Part shown: positions 57,160-64,000 of the stretch, piece after piece
How the letters are laid out: every line of letters begins with the position of its first letter
Numbering within the stretch: the stretch's first letter is position 1
NCBI GenBank assembly: GCA_036269075.1
Contig: DATASX010000082.1
Span: 50,545 to 114,544 of the forward strand
DNA length: 64,000 bases
Direction of reading: 5' to 3'
Source of the DNA: Sporichthyaceae bacterium
GTDB lineage: Bacteria > Actinomycetota > Actinomycetes > Sporichthyales > Sporichthyaceae
Program-made: the position numbers and the translations under genes
Notes under the pieces: generated by a model
Told to the model about the DNA's origin: nothing
The model's database searches: none
Seen by the model: the letters and a program-made list of their open reading frames with translations, nothing else

Positions 57160-58365
57160 TCATCCCGCCACCGCTTGGACCAGTTGGCCCGGGTCCGTGG
57201 GGAATCCGGTGTCGCCGCACCACATGCCCGGGTTCTCGCGGCTGAAGTCGTACTCCACCTTCGCGTCCTTGCTGTAACCGCTGGTGGCCCGGCCGGTCAG
57301 TCTGCCCAGGCCAATAGGCGCGAAGCTGAAGTCGCCGTCGTAGGTGTGGGCGCGCTCGGACTCCGTGGCGACCACCGCACTGGCGGGCTGGCTGCGACGT
57401 GGGTCGGCGCAGTCCCAGTCGACCGGATGCCGGGAGTCCGGATCGAGCGCGTAACCGCTGGCCCGATCGGCCGAGGTGACGACCTGCGGCCCGTCGCGCC
57501 AACCGCCACGCAGACCCAGGCACTCCTGCCGCAGCACCGTGTGCTCCCACCCCACGATGTAATCGCGGGCCACGGTCCGGCCCGGTCCCGAGGTGATCGG
57601 CGCCCACTGCGCGTCCAGGTGCGAGACCCGCGTGCGAGTGCCTGAGACGTTGAAGCTCATCCCGCCGTCGTAGGAGACCCCGGTGGTGCTCTCCGTGCGG
57701 GCCTCGCTGGTGTAGGTGACATGCCCGACGGCACCGTTGCGCACGATCGCGGTCGCCACGGTCTCCGGCACGACCTTGGTGTCGACCTTCCGATAGCGCG
57801 GGCACCAGCGGAACGAGCGATCGGCGACGGCGGACCGACCGGAGGCAGGCAGCGCGCCGAGCAACTGCTCGCCGCCGGCCGGGTCCAGGACCACGTCGAG
57901 TGCGTGGCTCGCTACCTGCGCCGTTGACCCGGCGACCGCTCGTGCCCAGCCCCCTCGACCGGGCACGACCTGTGTCAGCCACGTCCAGTGCCGACCGTCT
58001 CGGAACACGTCCAACTGCAGGTCCAGGCCGTTCTCGCCGCTGAGCGCGGCGGCCACCGGCGGCGCGACCAGTCGGTACCGACCGGCGCCGTCGGTGACGG
58101 TCCGGCCCAGCGGCGTCAGGTCGAACTCGCCGCCGATCGGCAACCGGTGCACCGCTTCATTCCGCGGCCAGGCCGACACCAGCACGCTTGCCCCGGACAA
58201 CACCTGACCGGTCGTGTCGGCCAGTTGCCCGGCCAGCAAGGTCGGATCGGCCTCGTCCGTCTCCTCGCCCCAGGCCGTCCCCGAGGACAACACGGACGCC
58301 GAGACCAACGCCGCCACCACCAACCGACGCCGCCTACGGCGCCGCACATTCTCCACGTAACCCAT
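57160..58365 (-). CDS. Secreted protein of unknown function
   Basis: The 401-residue product has a seven-arginine start and a signal peptide (MGYVENVRRRRRRRLVVAAL to SGTAWG, about residues 1-35). Residues 45-150 look like a carboxypeptidase-regulatory or Ig-like fold (GQVLSGASVLVSAW, RTVTDGAGRYRLVAPP). The rest contains cysteines (RWCPRY, RQECLGL, DWDCADP, GMWCGDT) that probably pair outside the cell. I do not recognise the C-terminal domain. The ATG at 58363-58365 is chosen because it gives a good signal peptide and has GGGGA upstream. Confidence 0.65.
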   Translation of the reverse strand: MGYVENVRRRRRRRLVVAALVSASVLSSGTAWGEETDEADPTLLAGQLADTTGQVLSGASVLVSAWPRNEAVHRLPIGGEFDLTPLGRTVTDGAGRYRLVAPPVAAALSGENGLDLQLDVFRDGRHWTWLTQVVPGRGGWARAVAGSTAQVASHALDVVLDPAGGEQLLGALPASGRSAVADRSFRWCPRYRKVDTKVVPETVATAIVRNGAVGHVTYTSEARTESTTGVSYDGGMSFNVSGTRTRVSHLDAQWAPITSGPGRTVARDYIVGWEHTVLRQECLGLRGGWRDGPQVVTSADRASGYALDPDSRHPVDWDCADPRRSQPASAVVATESERAHTYDGDFSFAPIGLGRLTGRATSGYSKDAKVEYDFSRENPGMWCGDTGFPTDPGQLVQAVAG

Positions 58366-58504
58366 CAATCCCCGTTCGAAGTGGAGGTTTCGCCACTTCG
58401 ACGGATCAACCGGACGGATGGTTCCAAGATCGGTCGAAAGGTTGACCAACGAGAGAGCAGGCAAGCACTGGCGCAAGCTCAACCGACGGACTGGCAGTAG
58501 GTGC

Positions 58505-58510
58505 TACATT
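58505..58510 (+). promoter_or_regulatory. -10 element for leaderless vapB transcript (candidate)
   Basis: TACATT fits TANNNT and ends 7 bases before the ATG at 58518, so transcription would begin at or next to the start codon. No ribosome site lies before this ATG. Many actinobacterial toxin-antitoxin genes are leaderless, which makes this reading plausible. Confidence 0.45.
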
Positions 58511-58517
58511 GACGCAC

Positions 58518-58793
58518 ATGGGTGATTCGGTGGGAATCCGCGCGCTGCAGCAGCATGCGTCCGCCGTCGTTTCGCGAGCGGTCGCGGGCGAGGTCGTGGA
58601 GATCACCGACCGGGGGCGACCGGTGGCCGCGCTCATCCCACTGGCGTCGGACCGCTTGACCGCGCTGGTGTCGGCGGGTCTGGCTCGACCGGCCCGGCGC
58701 AGGTTGCGCGATCTTCCGCAACCCGTGTCGGCACCGCCCGGCGCACCGTCGCTGGGCCAACTGCTCGCGCAGGCGCGGGACAGCGAGCGGTGA
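58518..58793 (+). CDS. vapB: Antitoxin, Phd/YefM (VapB-type)
   Basis: The 91-residue protein begins MGDSVGIRALQQHASAVV and continues VVEITDRGRPVAALIPL, the Phd/YefM fold used for DNA binding and dimerisation. The C-terminal part (about residues 50-91) is Pro/Arg-rich and should wrap the toxin. Its stop is one base from the toxin's GTG start. Confidence 0.85.
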   Translation: MGDSVGIRALQQHASAVVSRAVAGEVVEITDRGRPVAALIPLASDRLTALVSAGLARPARRRLRDLPQPVSAPPGAPSLGQLLAQARDSER

Positions 58794-58794
58794 G

Positions 58795-59187
58795 GTGGCG
58801 TTCTACCTGGACACCTCGGCATTCCTGAAGCTGGTCGTCGCCGAGGATCACTCCGCCGCGATGCGCGAGTGGGCGCAGGACGCCGACCCCGACGTGTTCG
58901 CCACCGACCTTTTGCGCATCGAGGCACTGCGCACCGCGCGCAGGCACTCGCCGCGCGCGCTGCGAGCGACCAGGCAACGTCTTGACGGCGTGACGCTCCT
59001 GCAGCTGACGACGCAGCTCTGCGAGCGGGCGGAAGAACTGGATCCGGCGATTCTGAGGTCGTTGGACGCGCTGCACCTGGCCGGCGCGCTGACGATCGGG
59101 GATGACCTGGAGGGGATCGTCACCTATGACGAGCGACTCGGCGTGGCCGCCGAGGCCCACGGGGTCGCTGTGGTGACGCCGACCTGA
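58795..59187 (+). CDS. vapC: Toxin, PIN-domain ribonuclease (VapC)
   Basis: The 130-residue PIN nuclease has acidic active-site residues in YLDTSAFLKLVV (Asp 6), in LRIEALR (Glu about 43), in SLDALHLAGAL (Asp about 92) and in TYDERLGVAA (Asp about 111). VapC toxins cut tRNA or rRNA until VapB binds. The GTG start is one base after the antitoxin stop, so translation is coupled. The target RNA is unknown. Confidence 0.88.
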   Translation: MAFYLDTSAFLKLVVAEDHSAAMREWAQDADPDVFATDLLRIEALRTARRHSPRALRATRQRLDGVTLLQLTTQLCERAEELDPAILRSLDALHLAGALTIGDDLEGIVTYDERLGVAAEAHGVAVVTPT

Positions 59188-59209
59188 CCTGATGGAGGCC
59201 AGGTCGGCG
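59177..59209. terminator. Two-way terminator between vapC and leuA
   Basis: CGCCGACCTG (59177-59186) and CAGGTCGGCG (59200-59209) are perfect 10-base arms with a 13-base loop. The left arm overlaps the end of vapC, and leuA ends 9 bases to the right on the other strand. Confidence 0.6.
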
Positions 59210-59217
59210 CCCCCGAT

Positions 59218-60996
<1,779 letters not shown>

Positions 60997-61015
<19 letters not shown>

Positions 61016-61044
61016 CGGCTAAGAAGGAGGAACGCCGTCAGCAC
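60997..61044 (-). CDS. leuL: leuA leader peptide
   Basis: GTG at 61042-61044 opens a 15-residue frame, MLTAFLLLSRRDEAL, ending with TAA. Five of 15 codons are leucine, three of them consecutive (ctc ctt ctt). It lies 72 bases upstream of leuA and overlaps the attenuator stem. The frame can also be read inside a longer one, but the leucine run and position match known actinobacterial leuA leaders. Confidence 0.75.
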
Positions 61045-61127
61045 ACCTGGAGAATACACGACGGCGCCGCGCCCCCCGGGGGTCGCGGCGCCGGCGGTGA
61101 CGAATGTAATTCCTTCGGTCGGCAGGC

Positions 61128-61499
61128 TCAGCCCTTGGTCCAGAAGTCGTCGATGACCGGCACCCAGCCGTCGCCGGTGTCCCGGAAGACCACGGTCGCG
61201 AGGCCCTCGAGCGGGAACTCCCCGTCCGGGCCGGTGAAGGTGCCGGTCCACGGTGAGTACGAGACGGCAATGTCGCCGTTGATGACCACGGCGGACTCGG
61301 CGATGCTCACGCTGGCCGGCTGCATGTCCAGGAAGCCCTGAATCGCGGCCTCGATGCCGGCCAGACCCTGCACGTGCGTACCCGGCTCAGGGACGACGAT
61401 CGACTCGGGCCCGTAGAGGTCGAGGATGCCCTTGATGTTCTTGGCGTTGAAGTTCTCTTCCCACTGGACCTGGAAGTCGCTGGGGTGCTTTACGGCCAT
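61128..61499 (-). CDS. SnoaL-like (NTF2-fold) protein
   Basis: The 123-residue protein has the nuclear-transport-factor-2 fold of DUF4440/SnoaL-like proteins: WEENFNAKNIKGILDLYGPESIVV, a GLAGIEAAIQGFLDM helix, and VAVSYSPWTGTFTGPDG with a final VIDDFWTKG. Members include isomerases and unknown proteins; no active residue can be fixed. The ATG at 61497-61499 has AAAGGGA upstream. It lies next to the flavin monooxygenase gene on the same strand, 85 bases downstream of it, and they may act together. Confidence 0.78.
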   Translation of the reverse strand: MAVKHPSDFQVQWEENFNAKNIKGILDLYGPESIVVPEPGTHVQGLAGIEAAIQGFLDMQPASVSIAESAVVINGDIAVSYSPWTGTFTGPDGEFPLEGLATVVFRDTGDGWVPVIDDFWTKG

Positions 61500-61584
61500 C
61501 TGCCGTCCCTTTCGTCGTGACTGAAACGCTGGTCTGCATCCTTGCCGGTCCCGCACCGTGATCGGAAGGCGTCCAGGGACAAAT

Positions 61585-62799
61585 TCAGCGCCGCGCGAAT
61601 TCCGGCGCGTGCTCCTGGCGCAGGCCGAGCCCGATCAGGCGGGCCGGGAGCCAGGAGACGGCCGGGAACTTCCGGACCAGGGTCATCAGCCGGGCAGGCG
61701 GGGCGGTCAGCTTGCCCTCCATCAGTGGCTGCATCAGTGTCCGGTGCAGCAGTCGCTGGAGGCCCTGGATCGCCATCGTGGCCGGGATTCTGCGCCTGCG
61801 GACGCGGGACAGGTCCGTGGGCTCGGGGCGGCCGCGGCGCAATGGTCCGGCGAGCAGGCGGGCCGCGGCGACCGCGTCCTGCACGGCCAGGTTGATGCCG
61901 ACGCCACCGATCGGCGACATCGCGTGGGCAGCGTCCCCGATGCAGAGCAGACCGTCGAGATGCCAGACCGGGAGCCGGTTCAGTCGGACGTCGAGCATCT
62001 TGACGTCATCCATCGAGGTCAGTTCGTCGAGCCGGTCGGCAACCTCCGGCACGACTGCAGCCACTCCGGCCCGGAACTTCTCGACGCCCTCGGCGCGCAG
62101 GTCGCGGCCCTTGGGTCCCAGGTATGCGATCTGGAAGTAGCCCTCGCGCGGCAGCGCGATCGCGAACTGCCGTTCGCGCATGCGCGGGGCGATCATCCCG
62201 TCGCTCTCGCCGGGGCGGCGGGAGACGCGGAACCACCAGACGTCGAACGGGCACGGATACTCCCGCGGCGTCAAGCCGGCCTCGCGCCGCACGATCGAGG
62301 TGCGTCCGTCGGCGGCGATCACCAGATCAGCGCGGAGTTCCTCCTCCGCCCCACCCGGGCCGCGCAGTCGAACACCGCGCACGGTTTCGCCGTCCCGGAT
62401 CAGCCCGGTCACCTCGGTGGACATGCGCAGGGTGAAAGTCGGCTCGGTGCGTCCCGCCTCGGCCAGCAGGTCGAGCAGGTCCCACTGCGGGACCAGCGCC
62501 ACGTAAGGGTGCGGCACCCGGAGTCGGCCGAAGTCCGCGAACCGCATCTCGCCGTCCGGGGTAGGGAACGCCGCGTAACGAACCTTCGAGTGCGGCAGTT
62601 CCTCGAACTTCTGCCAGAGCCCGAGTTCGTCGAGCAGACCGAGGGTCGACGGGTGCACGGTGTCGCCGCGGAAGTCGCGCAGGAAGTCGGGGTGCTTCTC
62701 GCAGACCGTGACCGCTATGCCGGCCCGGGCCAGCAGAAGGGCGGACACGATCCCGGCGGGGCCTCCCCCGACCACGACGCACTGGGTGGCTCCGGTCAT
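61585..62799 (-). CDS. FAD-dependent monooxygenase (PHBH/FAD_binding_3 type)
   Basis: The 404-residue flavoprotein starts with CVVVGGGPAGIVSALLLARAG (dinucleotide-binding) and has the second FAD motif GLLCIGDAAHAMSPIGGVGINLAVQDA near residue 285, as in aromatic-ring hydroxylases. An FRGDTVHPSTLGLLDELGL segment and a DLVIAADGRTSIVR motif fit this group. The substrate is unknown. The SnoaL-like gene downstream suggests a small polyketide-like or aromatic substrate, but this is a guess. Confidence 0.85.
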   Translation of the reverse strand: MTGATQCVVVGGGPAGIVSALLLARAGIAVTVCEKHPDFLRDFRGDTVHPSTLGLLDELGLWQKFEELPHSKVRYAAFPTPDGEMRFADFGRLRVPHPYVALVPQWDLLDLLAEAGRTEPTFTLRMSTEVTGLIRDGETVRGVRLRGPGGAEEELRADLVIAADGRTSIVRREAGLTPREYPCPFDVWWFRVSRRPGESDGMIAPRMRERQFAIALPREGYFQIAYLGPKGRDLRAEGVEKFRAGVAAVVPEVADRLDELTSMDDVKMLDVRLNRLPVWHLDGLLCIGDAAHAMSPIGGVGINLAVQDAVAAARLLAGPLRRGRPEPTDLSRVRRRRIPATMAIQGLQRLLHRTLMQPLMEGKLTAPPARLMTLVRKFPAVSWLPARLIGLGLRQEHAPEFARR

Positions 62800-62821
62800 T
62801 TCTACCCTTCCTGATTCTGCG

Positions 62822-63754
62822 TCAGAACCCCAGCTTCCGTAGTTGTTTCGGGTCGCGCTGCCAGTCCTTCGCCACTCGGACGTGCAGGTCGAGATACACC
62901 GGCGTGCCCAGCAACGCCTCGATCTGTTGCCGGGCCCGGGTGCCGACGTCGCGCAAGCGGGCGCCGCCCTTGCCGATCACGATGCCCTTCTGGCTGTCGC
63001 GTTCCACGTAGACCTCGGCCCGGACGTCCAGCAGCGGCGAGTGCTCGGGGCGGTCCGGCCGCGGGATCATCTCCTCGACCACCACCGCCAGCGAGTGCGG
63101 AAGTTCGTCGCGGACCCCCTCCAGGGCCGCCTCGCGGATCAGCTCGGCGACCATCACTTCCTCCGGGGAGTCGGTCAGTTCGCCGTCCGGGTACAGCACC
63201 GGGCCTTCCGGCAGCCGCGCCATCAGCAGGTCGGTGAGCAGGTCGATCTGCTCGTCGGCGACCGCGGACACCGGCACTATCTCGGCGAACTCCACACCGG
63301 TCTGCGTACCCAGTTGCGAGACAGCCATCAGCTGCGCGGCAACTTGTTCACGGCCGGCCCGGTCGGTCTTGGTGACGATCGCGACCACGGGGGCCCGCCG
63401 GGCCGCCCTCGCCATCTCGCCGACGATGAACCGGTCACCCGGGCCGATCTTCTCGTCGGCCGGGAAGCAGATGCCGAGAACGTCGACCTCGGCGATGGTC
63501 GCGCGGACCAGGTCGTTGAGCCGCTCCCCAAGCAGAGTTCGCGGACGATGGAACCCAGGGGTGTCGACCAGCACCAACTGCGCGTCCGGGCGCGAGACGA
63601 TCCCCCGCACGGTGTGCCGGGTCGTCTGCGGCCGGTCGGAGGTGATTGCAACCTTCACGCCGGTCAACGCGTTGGTCAGCGTCGACTTGCCGGTGTTCGG
63701 ACGCCCGACCAGGCAAGCGAAACCGGAACGGTGGGCGGAGGATTCAGCGGACAC
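62822..63754 (-). CDS. era: GTPase Era
   Basis: The 310-residue GTPase binds 16S rRNA and helps assemble the small ribosomal subunit. GTPase motifs are GRPNTGKSTLTNAL (G1), SDRPQTTRHTVRG (G2), VDTPGFHRPR (G3) and TKTDRAG (G4). The C-terminal KH domain has KGIVIGKGGARLRDVGTRAR. I use the GTG at 63752-63754, which has GGGAGG 9 bases upstream; a longer frame adds residues without homology. Confidence 0.94.
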   Translation of the reverse strand: MSAESSAHRSGFACLVGRPNTGKSTLTNALTGVKVAITSDRPQTTRHTVRGIVSRPDAQLVLVDTPGFHRPRTLLGERLNDLVRATIAEVDVLGICFPADEKIGPGDRFIVGEMARAARRAPVVAIVTKTDRAGREQVAAQLMAVSQLGTQTGVEFAEIVPVSAVADEQIDLLTDLLMARLPEGPVLYPDGELTDSPEEVMVAELIREAALEGVRDELPHSLAVVVEEMIPRPDRPEHSPLLDVRAEVYVERDSQKGIVIGKGGARLRDVGTRARQQIEALLGTPVYLDLHVRVAKDWQRDPKQLRKLGF

Positions 63755-63777
63755 CAGAGGATCCTCCCAGGCACGGC

Positions 63778-64000
63778 TCAGCGCAGGTGCAGTGCGGTCT
63801 GGGTGAGCCAGTGCTGGTTGCGTCTGGGTCTTCGCTGCGGGTCCAACCATGGTGGGGGCCGGAACTCGGGTTTTCCGTCTGCCGCGATTGTGACTTCCCA
63901 GCCGCGGTGGTGAACGGTGTCGTGGTGCCGGTCGCACAACAAGACGGTGTTTGTCAGGTCCGTCGGCCCGCCCTGTGACCAGTGACGAATGTGGTGCGCC
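63778..64000 (-). CDS. C-terminal part of an HNH endonuclease (DUF222-type) protein, cut by window edge
   Basis: The minus-strand frame is open from base 64000 down to a TGA at 63778-63780. The visible 73 residues contain the HNH core HHIRHWSQGGPTDLTNTVLL followed by CDRHH and a basic tail (PQRRPRRNQHW). This is the usual end of actinobacterial DUF222/HNH proteins, often present in many copies per genome. The N-terminal DUF222 domain would lie beyond the window. The gene ends 23 bases before the era start. Confidence 0.85.
   Translation of the reverse strand, partial: AHHIRHWSQGGPTDLTNTVLLCDRHHDTVHHRGWEVTIAADGKPEFRPPPWLDPQRRPRRNQHWLTQTALHLR

Overview
This is a chromosomal window from a high-GC (about 70% by eye) actinomycete. 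Supporting signs are the many GTG and TTG starts, the AhpE, DUF3052, DUF3145 and DUF1906 families, a B12-dependent ribonucleotide reductase next to nrdR, an F420-type (DDN) oxidoreductase, and gene orders known from Streptomyces and Mycobacterium (tRNA-Val/DUF3052/aceE, fasR-fabD-fabH-acpP-fabF, LysM gene/lexA with nrdR-nrdJ, miaA-dapF-hflX, glyS-dusB-zur, uppS-recO). No plasmid, prophage, insertion sequence or CRISPR array is visible. I cannot place it below class level.

Layout. 0-6 kb: a cut-off gene, an anti-sigma kinase/antagonist pair, small accessory proteins, a tungstate/molybdate-type binding lipoprotein, tRNA-Val, peroxiredoxin AhpE and DUF3052. 6-17 kb: aceE, a secreted DUF1906 protein, a PHP protein, then the type II fatty-acid cluster under FasR, closed by a strong terminator. 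17-27 kb: DUF3145, a membrane GGDEF/EAL protein, a 670-base stretch without a clear gene, the giant helicase hrpA and a convergent methyltransferase. 27-35 kb: nrdJ, nrdR, a LysM protein divergent from lexA across two SOS boxes, a 120-bp tandem repeat and the helicase dinG. 35-40 kb: a close-packed run dgt, LigB-like, miaA, dapF, hflX with ATGA/GTGA overlaps. 40-43 kb: two secreted Gly-rich (PGRS-like) proteins, the second ending in a seven-repeat RCC1 domain. 43-52 kb: ppdK, a glycosyltransferase plus flavoprotein pair, dusB carrying an in-frame hairpin insert, and glyS. 52-64 kb: zur with a candidate Zur box, secreted beta-propeller-like and unknown proteins, uppS, recO, a VapBC pair, leuA with a leucine leader peptide, a flavin monooxygenase, era, and the tail of an HNH-endonuclease gene cut by the right edge.

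Functional themes. Pyruvate metabolism (aceE, ppdK) and fatty-acid synthesis form the metabolic core. DNA damage and dNTP supply are grouped (lexA, LysM gene, dinG, nrdRJ, dgt nearby). tRNA maturation and translation are represented by miaA, dusB, glyS, hflX and era.

Most unusual signals: (i) nine perfect copies of a dispersed palindrome, CTGAC-N5-GTCAG, in both genes and spacers; (ii) a 66-bp near-perfect hairpin inserted in frame in dusB; (iii) the PGRS-like/RCC1 secreted pair; (iv) a tandem repeat and hairpin cluster between lexA and dinG; (v) family members lacking expected catalytic residues (pterin dehydratase-like, LigB-like).
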